In this document: in pieces, positions 23,701-31,735 of the stretch | Position numbering within the stretch: the first letter of the stretch is position 1 | Layout of the letters: each line of letters starts with the position of its first letter | Assembly (NCBI GenBank): GCA_958510875.1 | Contig: OY294069.1 | Location: 4,650,001 to 4,714,000 of the forward strand | Direction: 5' to 3' | Length of the DNA: 64,000 bases | From: Endomychus coccineus | Lineage: Eukaryota; Arthropoda; Insecta; Coleoptera; Endomychidae | Made by a program: the position numbers and the translations under genes | Notes under the pieces: generated by a model | The model's database searches: none | The model's input: the letters and a program-made list of their open reading frames with translations, nothing else | What the model was told of the DNA's origin: nothing

Positions 23701-26700
23701 ATATGATGCACCACTACATAAACTAGTGTTACCTTTCCTAGCCGATAGAAGAATTCGTGGTTGACTTAAAACATCTATTCACCTTAAATTCTGGCATCCG
23801 ACAGCGTAGTCACAGCTTTATCAAATGCACATCCCGCCAAAACTTTCTACCCAACTGGGTTTTCCTACCCTGTAATGGTCTATCGGATAATGTGGTGTCG
23901 GCTACATCAGTCAACTGTTTTGAAAATCGCTATGATTCTTTTAGTGAGGCTCCCATTTCCAAATTTATTGTACATTATTAGGTACTGTTCATATTTTGTA
24001 TTTGGGACATAATAGATTCTAGAATCTCTGCCATTTTCAAACATAATAATAATAATAATAAATAATCGATTAATCCATATTTATTGCCATCTCTACTCAG
24101 AAACATGAACCAAGAAATGAAAATACTGATGTAATCGTTGATTAGACATCATCGCATTTGGTTATGAATGTCACAGAAACCAAGGCGTTTTTCTCGATGA
24201 TTCCGTTTGACGTACAATCAGATACAAAACAGATTTGACATGCGTGTTAATCGAAAAACGTATGAACATTTTATTCGTAATAATTACGATCAACATTGCA
24301 ACGCAAACCACCATAATTAGTGAAAACGTTCTGCTCCACGAATATTACAAGGCGAGGCGGAAAAGGAACAATCACGAACATTCAAAGATAATTCTCGAAG
24401 GTCCGCCGGATAAGGTAACTTACAGAATTTCTTCATTATCATTTCGGAATAAGTAATAATTGTTGAATTACAATCGTCGGTTAACGATCGAATCACACGA
24501 AAACCCTGAGTCACTTTTTGCCAGCCAAAATGACGTCATCGCAAATATATAATTATTCAGTTATTTCACTTAAAACTAACGTATTTAAAAAAAAATTGGA
24601 AGTAGTACTAAGTGGAATGCATTACTCCAAACTCCTTATAGCCCTACGAACAGGAAATATTAGATGTTGTATCAAGTAGGTATAGGTGTGACCTAGCAAG
24701 ACCATGTGAAGCTATTGATCCAGCAGGAACAGCTGCTGGTCCAGCAAGACCAGGGACAGTTGCAGGCCCAACGAGATCATAGACAGCTGTTCAAGACCAG
24801 GGATAGTTTATGGTTCAGCAAGACCAGTATATTTCAGCTACTTTCAAAAGTTCTTCAAAATTTTTTGCTGCGTAACATGTTTTTCACATGTTTTTCGAAC
24901 ATTTTCAGGTGTTTGATGAGGTACATTTTGAGCAATGCGAGCAAGAGCAATTGCTCTTGATGACATCATCTGGAATCTGTCGATGTCGAATTAAGTTATT
25001 TTTAAATATAACTGACCGTTAAGTGATTTAAAGGATCAGAGATAGTGATGAACTATTTATTTTCGGGAAATCCATTTTAATAAAAAGAAATTAAACTATT
25101 TTTTGTCTACTTTCCACAAGAGATTTTATTTTTCAATAAACACAACCGGTTTCGACTTTTACATCATTATCAAGTGAATATAGAAATAACAGGTGGATTT
25201 ATTTATACATAAAGCTCACAGTAATGGGGAGGGATTAAGGCCCAATTGGCTATTAAGTGTATTGAATTCGGGGTTTTTACACAGTTTGTTGAACCTGTTG
25301 TTTCTATATTCATTTGATAATGATGTAAATGTCGAAACTGGTCGTATTTATTGAAAAATAAAATAACCATGTGGAAATTAGACAAAAAATTGTTTCATTT
25401 CATTTTATGATGTAAAGAACACTTCCACTGTATTGATACGATGAAAAGACACTACAGAAGCAAGGCAAACTATCATTAGCGGTATTGATGACTTAACGGT
25501 AGGTAAAAAGATCGGGCCACCTGAAGATGTTGGCAAAACGTCGGCTAACGTAACGCGGCATCGCAAACCAATATTCTTCGTCAATTAACTGAATGTATTT
25601 ATGTAATAAATATATGTATGTTTTTTTTTCTAGTTGAGGTCAGTTCCTCGCAGACTATTAATCGGCGCACTGAACGGGACCGAACCGCTAGATATTCCTT
25701 TGTCTAATGTGTACATGATATGGGAGATTATGAAAAAAGGACGAGAAGTGTCCGAATTGAAATTGATGGATTTCCAAAGCATGGGAAAATTTATAGACTC
25801 AATACCCAATAACGATTTATTTTATATCAATATGACAGACTGGGATATTGTTGGATATTTAGGTAAACAATTGACTATTATGATTATTCGTACATTCGTT
25901 GGGAATGGATCATTTCTATAGACCAGGCAATAAAAATTTGCGATTTGCTTTAATGAGTTGGCTGAACTTTGTGCTAAATACCCTAACCTCACTTTTGCGT
26001 CCGAAAAATCGAACACTGTATATAATAATAAGATTCTTGACCCAGTATGAATTATATATAAAAATTCTCGGGAAATAGGTCACATTAACACTTTGTTTTA
26101 AATATTCGTCTTTACGTACGTTTCGGTCTCACGACCATCATCAGAAGACTTACTATGTCTAAAAAGGGGTTTATTAAAACTAATTATTGCACAAGCGTCC
26201 AAATCGCACAATTTAACTTCAATCAAAAGAGCCCACGCCGTCGAAACGAGCAGAACTACGAATAATCGAAATTGTATCGTCAGTATTAAAGTATAAAAAA
26301 AATTTTTGTAGTAAGAATCCGCTATTCAGTAATATTATTAAAATATATGAGTGCATATTGATTGGTATTCTCACAACAACTGAGAAGAACGAAGTTATTT
26401 GTCAAGTATCTACTTTCGAAACCAGATGTGTAGGATTTATGAGTAGGTACTTAAGAAAGGTTTCAGACCTGTACTGGAAAATTACTATTCCGCATTCTTC
26501 CTAAAAACATTTTCATTTTCTCTGAGGTCTCCGGAATGTCAGGTAGAGTTATAAAATTGTCTGTATTACCTTTTATGTTATTTTTATACGACGAACCATT
26601 ATAGATTTTGTTTATTCTTTCTTTAATGATAGGATTGAAAAAAGTTTTTGAGTAGCCATTCAATTCTAGTGTATTACGAACAATTTTTAAATTTTTGGGG

Positions 26701-29700
26701 CGGTCATCTGCGTGGGAAAATTTTATCGCGCGATCTGTAAGGCTGTTATGACACTTTTTTTCTAACAAGCTGGTGCAACGGAATTGAAGTGAAGATCTCA
26801 ACGTTATCTTCATCAACCATACTTCTTTAGTAAACCAAGAGGTTTTTATTTTTCCATCTGGACCATGCCTAATGTTCATATCTAGGAAATTTATGTTATT
26901 GTTTAATTCTATTTCACAAGTGAATTGAAGTTTACAGTGGAAATTGTTAAATTTATCAATTACATATTGAATTTTATCGTTGGGAACACACATAAGGCAA
27001 TCATCTACATACCGTTTAAAGAATACAGGCCGAAAATCTAATGAACTCATAACAGATTCCTCTAGGCACTCCATAACGAGGTTAGCAATGGTAGCTGAAA
27101 TAGGAGATCCCATTGCTGTGCCGAATATTTGTCCAAAAAACTGCTCACCATACTGAAAGTATGTGCATTCTAAACAAAATTTTACAGCATTTATAAATTC
27201 CGATTGATCTTGAGGTGTGTGGTTTTTAATCTCTGCCCAACGTTTTTTGATGCTATTCAATGCCAAAACAACAGGTATATTTGTAAATAAAGAAACAACG
27301 TCCAAGGAAATCAACTGATGGTTTACGGGTACGGATTGATTTTTTATAAATTCATTTAAGTGCCATGAATCTTTTACATAGAATTCATTTTTTCCTATTA
27401 TATTATTGATAGATTTTGATAGAAATTTTGATAAATTGTAAGTAGGCGCTCCAATATTACTAACCATGGGTCTTAGAGGTATATCATTTTTATGTAGTTT
27501 GGGAAGCCCATAGATATAAGGTGCTAGCCCATTATGGCAAATTAATTTATTTTTTAATTCAATGGGGATTAACTTATTCTTATGCCATTTATTTATCAAT
27601 TTATTCATGTTGTTTTGTACTGATAAAATAGGATCAGATTTTAATTTTTTATAAGTTGTTTCATCATTTAAAAGGTTTCCTATTTTGTTTTCGAAGTCAT
27701 TTCTATGCATTATGACGGTTTTATTACATTTATCCGCGTTCAAAACTAATATTTGAGGGTTAGCATCTAAGAAATCTTTTGTTATTTTTGTATGATAGTT
27801 AAAACGATTCTTTGCAATCCCTACTTCTACCTTCTGTTTGTTCTTTTTGTTTGTCAAGATGTTACAATCTTTGTTTCTAATTTCGTTTTTTTCTTCTACA
27901 TTTTTATTCCTAATTCCGCATTCTAAATTTGCAATAATATTATCGATAGGCAGTTTTTTATTGTTATTAGGCAATGCAAATTTCGGACCTAAACTTAACG
28001 TGTGCTGCACCTCATCCGGAATTTTTATGTCCGTTAGATGTTTCAACCATTGTTCATTGATATTCTTTTTTTCATAAGTTACACTTTTCATTAAATTTAT
28101 TATCTTTTTAGATTGAATGGCTTTGATTTTGTTGAAATTTTTTTCGAAATTGTTATGCTGAATTTGAAAAAATTGCGATATAAAGTTGCTATCAAAATTT
28201 TGATGACAGATTTGTTTAACCAGTTTGATTTTGTTTTCAACCTCAGCTACAATTGCACATGCTTCTTTAATGCATAGGTTCAAACAATTTTTATGAAAAG
28301 AATTTAATAATTTTGCGTACGCCTTCTTATTTAGCACCTTGCTAAACATATTCTCCTTTGATTTAGATATAATGAAATTTGGATATCAATATGCACTCAT
28401 ATATTTTAATAATATTACTGAATAGCGGATTCTTACTACAAAAAAAATTTTTATACTTTAATACTGACGATACAATTTCGATTATTCTCTTTTGATTATT
28501 AAATTGTGCGATTTGGACGCTTGTGCTATAATTAGTTTTAATAAACCCCTTTTTAGACATAGTAAGTCTTCTGATGATGGTCGTGAGACCGAAACGTACG
28601 TAAAGACGAATATTTAAAACAAAGTGTTAATGTGACCTATTTCCCGAGAATTTTTATATATAATACACTATATATAGTTCAAGCAATAGACAGAAGTGCG
28701 TGCAAAAATTATTACCTGGAAAAAAAAATATGAGCGTATAGGGAATTAAATTTAAAGGTGAGTTTCTGTTCCATGCAACTCGATCCGAAATGGCGAACAT
28801 ATCCTAAAAAATTGGCAAAGTTGCAAAAAGCGAATAAGTAAAAAACTATAGCTCGAATCGAAAAAAGTTAAAGGAGAAAGTTGTAGATATCAAATAGATC
28901 TATCGATTTGTTTTTATGATTATCGATATCTTGCATACTTTTCGAGTTATATTGAAAAAAACGATTCCATACTTGTTATTTGCTGTACGTATAGCCCATG
29001 GCAAGCTTGAGAAGCTATTTTTTTTTAAATTTAAAGTATTGATAATTTTTCGAAATACATCGATTTTTCGAAAAAAAAGGCGCTCTCATAAATTGGCTAG
29101 ATCTTCTCAGCGGATCGTCCTAGAGTAACGATTCTGGGCTTATTTCTTTCTTGAAGAGTTGTGCTATAATGTTATTAAAGAAATATAGCCATTTTTCGAA
29201 TTTTAAAGGTACAAAATCACTTTAAAAGAATTGCAACTTTTTTGAACATGTTTTTTTCAGATAAGTTTTACAATTTTCATTTTAGGGGAATGTCTTTGAC
29301 GGAAATCGATTCCTGACATTTTTTCACGAAGTACCAAAAAAAATGTTTCATCTACGACCTTCTGGCCCAGAGAAATTTGTTTATTTCGAAAAAATCTGTA
29401 AGACGCAATAAACATTTTACAGCAGTGTACGTTATGGATGTTAATGTTAAATACCTACATTTTCAATAAAAAATACTAGGATAAGTTTTATTGATTTATA
29501 GTATTCGAAATTAGTGAAGCGTACGCGGCTGCCGGAGCGTGCGGCGGAGTGGGGGAAACCGATTTCGTGCGTTCAAAGTGGCTTGTGCTTGCAAAATCTT
29601 TTATAACTCGGTTTTTGGATCACGTACAAAAATCCTTTTGTACTTAATCTGGGGAACATCGTTTTTTGTTTAGTGAATCATACTGACGTTATGCTTGTTT

Positions 29701-31172
29701 TGTGACACAAAAGGGAGGTTAGGGAATCAAACACACAGCACAAAAATAATTACAAGGACTGGACTAGTACCTGACGATGTGATATTATCGTCTTACGTAG
29801 TACGTTTCAGCTTTTTGACCATCATCAGCTTGTTTTATTTCATCCTAAATGTTAACATGTGATTTCTTTGTATTCATATATGTTGCAGGTAAGATTAAGA
29901 CGTTTAATAGACAGCAAACCGGAATATTGAGTTCTGCTCTAGAGAAAGCTTGGAATACGAATGTACTGATGAATCATACTTATATAAATAAAATGTATGG
30001 CATCATATGTGGATTCAACTATGATAGCATTGGCCGTATTCCAGGGAAAGAATTTTCGAAAATTGATGGAGAAGTTTTTGAATACCTTTATGGGTGTTCC
30101 ATGGCTGCATTGAGGGTAAACACAAATAGGGTTGTCATTTTTCCGAATATTGACGATTGTTATTTTGAACGTGAAGTTTAGGGTGGATCTGATTCCAGAT
30201 TATGTATGAAAAAGCAATCGAATCTTTAGTGTTTGGACCTCCACAAATGTGGAATGCGACGACAGTGGCTGATGTACATATGTTGCTGTTGGCAATGACA
30301 TCGGCAGAAATTCAATCGATAAGACCATCATCGATAAAAGGATTGAGCGACACTATGGTCACTTTATTAGGTGCAACGCAGATGGATTATTTGACAAAAG
30401 ACCAAATTAAAGGTTTGAACATAGAAGCATACAATAAATATTTGCTTCTGACCCATATAAGAAGTAATAAACCATACTATCAGCCGAATGATGGAAACAT
30501 GATTTTTCTCTTTTTAATTTTACTTATATTATAATGAAGAAGTAAAGTAATTATATATTTACTATTAGTTTCTCTATGTTATATAACCATCAATCACTGT
30601 TGGGGTAAATACAATTTTTATAGCTAAATATTAATAAAAATGGTACAAACCTTCTTCCAATATGTTGAAATATATTTTTTTATTTCTACCAAAAGCTGTT
30701 AAAGTAACTGTTTCCCAAGGTATACCCATACTCAAGTCCACCGTATGTTGTTCTCTTGTTCTTTCCACTTTAATCCATGTTGAAGCATATCTGTAAAATA
30801 ATAACAGAATCAATTCAATAATTTTATGTCCAAACTATATAATACTTACTTGAAGAAGTGTGTTCCTAGACTTGGTATGAAATCGTATTTAGTCTTGACA
30901 TGACCATTTTCCTTCTGCTCGAAGCTGGTTTCAACACTCAAATGTTGCGTTTGCCTGGCTCCCTTCTCAGTCATCCATTGTAAAAGCCACTGATAGGATT
31001 TATCGCGACAAGGTACTTCCAAAGTGATCATATAATGTCGACGAAGTATTACAAGAGATCCTTGTAAACCTTTTCGTAATATCGCTGCCCCAGCCCCCAA
31101 TCCGAATAGACCGAAGCCTGCACCGAAATAGGGATTATCAGAAAGTGCAGAAATATACTCGGTGAAAGTCAT
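11712..31172 (-). CDS. BCS1L: Mitochondrial chaperone BCS1 (AAA ATPase), 5 exons
   Basis: Exons on the minus strand are 31172-30850, 30790-30651, 20446-20234, 17688-17355 and 11973-11712; phases 2, 1, 1, 2 join consistently to give 423 aa (human BCS1L has 419). Residues 10-35 ([20 protein letters not shown]) form the single N-terminal membrane segment, and the BCS1-specific domain follows ([34 protein letters not shown]). The AAA core has Walker [10 protein letters not shown] (Lys about 237), Walker B IVLLEDID (about 279-286), a TTNYLER stretch, and RPGRVD with the conserved arginines. Known role: a heptameric inner-membrane machine that translocates the folded Rieske Fe-S protein during complex III assembly. 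Introns are 59 bp, 10.2 kb, 2.5 kb and 5.4 kb; the large ones are full of transposons, and one contains a whole gene on the other strand. Confidence 0.93.
11974..12580. other. BCS1 intron 4, right part
   Basis: Very AT-rich, with no coding signal. Part of it (12390-12480) belongs to an interspersed repeat listed separately. Confidence 0.4.
12390..12480 (+). repeat. Interspersed repeat shared with 60.2-60.4 kb
   Basis: The stretch from 'tctgatgacattctgaagag' through 'cctatttttatacccatttg' recurs near 60200-60415, where parts occur in both orientations as a small foldback structure. The two sites are 48 kb apart, so it is a dispersed, probably non-autonomous element. Confidence 0.6.
13427..15330 (+). 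pseudogene. Decayed transposase-like ORF of unknown family
   Basis: Readable pieces in order are [20 protein letters not shown] and [19 protein letters not shown] (13427-13830), then after the nested insertion [17 protein letters not shown] (about 14730-14790), [20 protein letters not shown] in a shifted frame, and a C-terminal part [18 protein letters not shown] ... [18 protein letters not shown] (15085-15300). The spaced acidic motifs LLDFSENY and [11 protein letters not shown] suggest the catalytic aspartates of an RNase H-fold (DDE) transposase. The same motif order occurs in many uncharacterised insect proteins. Frameshifts and the insertion make it non-functional. The DDE assignment is inference. 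Confidence 0.55.
13904..14720. mobile_element. 0.8-kb foldback/MITE nested in the larger element
   Basis: The ends read TACAGGTGAGTCAGC on the left and the inverse of GCTGACTCACCCTGTA on the right. The arms are inverted over about 240 bp or more (including 'ctcgaaaacgaagcctt' and 'gataaacggtt') around an AT-rich core that is itself symmetrical. TA flanks both ends, a possible target duplication. It splits the transposase-like ORF of the host element, so it is younger than that element. Confidence 0.75.
16332..17354. other. BCS1 intron 4, left part
   Basis: Contains the solo Penelope-type pseudo-LTR at 16430-16720. The remainder, including the 73-codon open frame at 16725-16946, has no recognisable coding signal. 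Confidence 0.35.
16430..16720 (-). mobile_element. Solo Penelope pseudo-LTR with a mutated hammerhead core
   Basis: Homologous to the pseudo-LTR at 26030-26370 over 'gattcttgaccca' and the block 'gaccatcatcagaaga'. On the minus strand the core reads CTGATGATGGTCGTGATACC followed by CAAACGTACG, so the second conserved box GAAA has become CAAA, which should abolish ribozyme activity. No reverse transcriptase is attached. Confidence 0.65.
17830..20126 (-). mobile_element. Mariner-type transposon with inverted repeats of about 490 bp
   Basis: The tips CAGAGTGGTCCAAATTGGAC (left) and the inverse of the right end (CCGAGTGGTCC...) are flanked by TA on both sides (17828-17829 and 20127-20128), the expected Tc1/mariner target duplication. 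The arms (17830-18310 and 19627-20126) are unusually long. The element fills BCS1 intron 3: it starts 108 bp after exon 3 and ends 140 bp before exon 4. Confidence 0.85.
18424..19492 (-). pseudogene. Mariner-type transposase, frameshifted
   Basis: Starts [11 protein letters not shown]. After one frame slip come an N-terminal helix-turn-helix region ([18 protein letters not shown] ... [30 protein letters not shown]) and the DDE domain: first acid WTDEACVSS, second [12 protein letters not shown], third [18 protein letters not shown] second slip near 18830 separates the first catalytic Asp from the other two. The N-terminal part resembles the DUF4817 helix-turn-helix found in insect mariner-like transposases. 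With two frameshifts it is probably inactive, though its ends are intact and might be mobilised in trans. Confidence 0.8.
20527..20813. other. BCS1 intron 2, proximal stretch
   Basis: AT-rich intronic sequence between BCS1 exon 3 and the next long-inverted-repeat element. Nothing recognised. Confidence 0.35.
20814..22853. mobile_element. 2.0-kb element with inverted repeats of about 0.7 kb
   Basis: The tips ATTAGGCTGTGCC (left) and GGCACACCCTAAT (right) bound arms at 20814 to about 21510 and about 22150-22853. ATAG flanks both ends and may be a 4-bp target duplication. The core (21510-22150) holds only a short C-terminal protein fragment on the plus strand, so this is a non-autonomous or internally deleted copy. 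It is unrelated in sequence to the element at 12.6-16.3 kb. It lies in BCS1 intron 2. Confidence 0.8.
21683..21835 (+). pseudogene. C-terminal fragment of an uncharacterised transposon protein
   Basis: A 50-codon frame reads [20 protein letters not shown] then [20 protein letters not shown] and ends [10 protein letters not shown] with a stop. The NDTAERG ... [14 protein letters not shown] pattern is the C-terminus of a protein seen in many copies in arthropod and cnidarian genomes, as I remember it. Its enzymatic role is not known to me. The upstream part ([16 protein letters not shown] near 21600) is in another frame. Confidence 0.5.
23041..24094. mobile_element. MITE-like inverted repeat split by a LINE
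   Basis: AGAGATGGCAACTATTAATCG at the left and the inverse of TTGCCATCTCT preceded by 'cgattaat' at the right form short terminal inverted repeats. A LINE fragment lies between them. Without the LINE the host element would be only about 150 bp. Confidence 0.55.
23151..24066 (+). pseudogene. CR1/jockey-like LINE reverse transcriptase remnant with (AAT)n tail
   Basis: Readable blocks are [19 protein letters not shown], then [20 protein letters not shown] (catalytic block A with the conserved Asp), [20 protein letters not shown], and a C-terminus with [20 protein letters not shown]. About 70 residues appear to be missing between the first two blocks, and the ADD motif is destroyed. The copy ends in an (AAT)n tail at 24044-24066, a natural LINE 3' end. 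Inactive. Confidence 0.75.
24262..30534 (+). CDS. Uncharacterised secreted protein, 4 exons, nested in BCS1 intron 2
   Basis: Exons 24262-24414, 25634-25862, 29889-30115 and 30199-30534 join in phases 0, 1, 0 at good GT/AG sites to give 314 aa. The start [15 protein letters not shown] is a signal-peptide-like hydrophobic segment; a weaker ATG-less extension lies upstream. The C-terminus ends in a hydrophobic run ([11 protein letters not shown]), which could be a GPI-anchor signal. The body has helical short repeats with motifs such as [31 protein letters not shown] and [20 protein letters not shown]. This spacing recalls the mesothelin/stereocilin superfamily of superhelical secreted proteins, but that is a tentative impression. 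The gene lies entirely inside a BCS1 intron on the opposite strand, and a Penelope element sits in its second intron (25863-29888). The consistent exon phases argue for a real gene. Confidence 0.65.
24693..24835. repeat. Short minisatellite (AGACCAGGGACAGTTG-type units)
   Basis: Five to six degenerate units of 24-27 bp built on CAGCAAGACCAGGGACAG. They lie in intron 1 of the nested gene. The reading frame through them ([20 protein letters not shown]) is a by-product of the repeat. Confidence 0.6.
25093..25395. mobile_element. 300-bp foldback element with Penelope-like motif
   Basis: The arms 25093-25195 and 25285-25395 are inverted ('ttttatttttcaataaac' against 'ttattgaaaaataaaa'). Each carries a TCGAAAC box with a GATAATGATGT box on the other side of a short stem, resembling a decayed hammerhead core of Penelope pseudo-LTRs. 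No coding capacity. Confidence 0.55.
25490..25570 (+). repeat. Penelope pseudo-LTR scrap, hammerhead-like
   Basis: The block CTGAAGATGTTGGCAAAACG followed by TCGGC has the order of hammerhead box 1, stem, box 2, with box 2 changed to CAAA. It is about 60 bp before exon 2 of the nested gene. A related motif lies near 58130-58150 on the other strand. Confidence 0.4.
25863..26029. other. Intron 2 of nested gene, before the Penelope element
   Basis: Short AT-rich intronic sequence; nothing recognised. Confidence 0.3.
26107..26153 (-). ncRNA. Hammerhead-ribozyme-like motif, ORF-sense pseudo-LTR
   Basis: On the minus strand: GTCTT (stem I), CTGATGA (box 1), T, GGTC-GTGA-GACC (stem II with tetraloop), GAAA (box 2), CGTACG (short stem III region), TA, AAGAC (stem I). 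Stem I pairs 5 of 5 and stem II 4 of 4. One extra T lies between box 1 and stem II. Hammerheads in Penelope pseudo-LTRs are known; activity here is unproven. Confidence 0.7.
26463..28349 (-). CDS. Penelope-like reverse transcriptase, lacking the GIY-YIG endonuclease
   Basis: 628 codons, uninterrupted. Conserved Penelope blocks in order: [75 protein letters not shown] (first catalytic Asp), [32 protein letters not shown] (YVDD box), and [19 protein letters not shown]. Past the thumb region it ends [20 protein letters not shown] plus ten residues, about 200 residues short of a complete element, and the GIY-YIG nuclease is missing. It is close to its own 3' pseudo-LTR. The polymerase core looks intact. 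The nuclease loss could reflect a deletion in this copy or a nuclease-free lineage. Confidence 0.85.
   Translation of the reverse strand: MFSKVLNKKAYAKLLNSFHKNCLNLCIKEACAIVAEVENKIKLVKQICHQNFDSNFISQFFQIQHNNFEKNFNKIKAIQSKKIINLMKSVTYEKKNINEQWLKHLTDIKIPDEVQHTLSLGPKFALPNNNKKLPIDNIIANLECGIRNKNVEEKNEIRNKDCNILTNKKNKQKVEVGIAKNRFNYHTKITKDFLDANPQILVLNADKCNKTVIMHRNDFENKIGNLLNDETTYKKLKSDPILSVQNNMNKLINKWHKNKLIPIELKNKLICHNGLAPYIYGLPKLHKNDIPLRPMVSNIGAPTYNLSKFLSKSINNIIGKNEFYVKDSWHLNEFIKNQSVPVNHQLISLDVVSLFTNIPVVLALNSIKKRWAEIKNHTPQDQSEFINAVKFCLECTYFQYGEQFFGQIFGTAMGSPISATIANLVMECLEESVMSSLDFRPVFFKRYVDDCLMCVPNDKIQYVIDKFNNFHCKLQFTCEIELNNNINFLDMNIRHGPDGKIKTSWFTKEVWLMKITLRSSLQFRCTSLLEKKCHNSLTDRAIKFSHADDRPKNLKIVRNTLELNGYSKTFFNPIIKERINKIYNGSSYKNNIKGNTDNFITLPDIPETSEKMKMFLGRMRNSNFPVQV
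28564..28610 (+). ncRNA. Hammerhead-ribozyme-like motif, inverted pseudo-LTR
   Basis: Identical core to the one at 26107-26153 but on the opposite strand: stem I GTCTT 28566-28570 with AAGAC 28603-28607, CTGATGA 28571-28577, stem II 28579-28590, GAAA 28591-28594, predicted cleavage after GTA (28602). Because it is antisense to the element's ORF, it would act only in a transcript of the opposite strand, for example the nested gene's pre-mRNA. Confidence 0.65.
28666..29750. other. Intron 2 of nested gene, after the Penelope element
   Basis: AT-rich, with many 'cgaaaaaa'/'ttttttcg' runs typical of decayed foldback elements, and a short GC-rich patch at 29515-29580. No protein motif. Confidence 0.35.
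29751..29835 (-). repeat. Decayed hammerhead-like/pseudo-LTR scrap
   Basis: On the minus strand CTGATGATGGTC, then a run of A, then GCTGAAACGTACTACGTA. Box 1 and box 2 are both present but stem II no longer pairs well. It ends about 50 bp before exon 3 of the nested gene. Confidence 0.4.
30633..30638 (+). terminator. Poly(A) signal of the nested gene, next to BCS1 exon 2
   Basis: AATAAA 99 bases after the nested gene's stop codon and only 13 bases before the antisense BCS1 exon 2 (30651-30790). If used, cleavage would fall at or inside that exon, giving a tail-region antisense overlap. Confidence 0.45.
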
Positions 31173-31489
31173 GACGATATCATGGATATTATGTAGCCAC
31201 TAGTACATATTGGGCTTTAATAGGAAGACTCAAATTCCGAAGAATAATAAGCAATTTAACCTACACTATGGTACAATAACAATAACCTAACTTTATCATA
31301 ATTTCATAAATCTGACTCTATGATTTCTCGTTCTCGATGCTGATTAATCAATTGAACACCATAGTTGAAGCACTATCTGTTCTTGTTTGTGGTGATTTGG
31401 TGAAGGAGAACTCTATTTTGCTATTACTCTATGGCTTTATAATTTTTATGGCTACATCCACTTCTCCTATATATAATATCTAATCTATG
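31173..31489. other. BCS1 5' flank
   Basis: AT-rich. It should contain the BCS1 promoter, read leftward. No clear core promoter motif is visible. Confidence 0.35.
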
Positions 31490-31735
31490 CATCCACTAAA
31501 ATATAGTAATCCTAGAACGTGCTCTACCTGCGGCAATGCGAGCCTAGAGAGAAAAGGCCAGCGTGTTGTCTGTACGCCGTGTGAATTTCGCTTTGACGGC
31601 TTGATGCACATTCACAGAGCTTAAAACAAAAGAAATAATAGAAATCCCCGTTGCTGCTTATGTCTCTAGACTCGCTTCGTACTTACATGAAACATAGGCA
31701 GAGCACGTTCCAGTATTACTAAATTTCAGTGGCTA
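31490..31735. mobile_element. 245-bp MITE upstream of BCS1
   Basis: Terminal inverted repeats of about 37 bp: left CCACTAAAATATAGTAAT ... GAACGTGCTCTACC (about 31493-31529), right the inverse near 31693-31732 with a few changes. The core has no ORF and is GC-richer than the flanks. Confidence 0.7.

Larger units (their letters stand above)
26030..28665 (-). mobile_element. Penelope-like retroelement flanked by inverted pseudo-LTRs
   Basis: The ORF at 26463-28349 (minus) is bounded by two copies of a pseudo-LTR in inverted orientation: about 26044-26368 and 28377-28665. The right copy has lost about 30 bp that the left copy and the solo copy at 16.5 kb retain. Each pseudo-LTR carries a hammerhead-like motif. 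Opposed or partial pseudo-LTRs are a known feature of Penelope-like elements. The element lies in intron 2 of the nested gene, on the strand opposite to that gene and the same strand as BCS1. Its ORF has no internal stop, so the insertion is fairly young. Confidence 0.85.

Noticed and set aside
28363..28560. 65-codon frame upstream of the Penelope ORF
   Set aside because: Falls inside the inverted pseudo-LTR and has no counterpart in known Penelope proteins.
29849..30181. ATG at 29849 as the start of a separate gene
   Set aside because: The acceptor at 29888 and phase match to the upstream exon show that this frame is an internal exon; the ATG lies in the intron.
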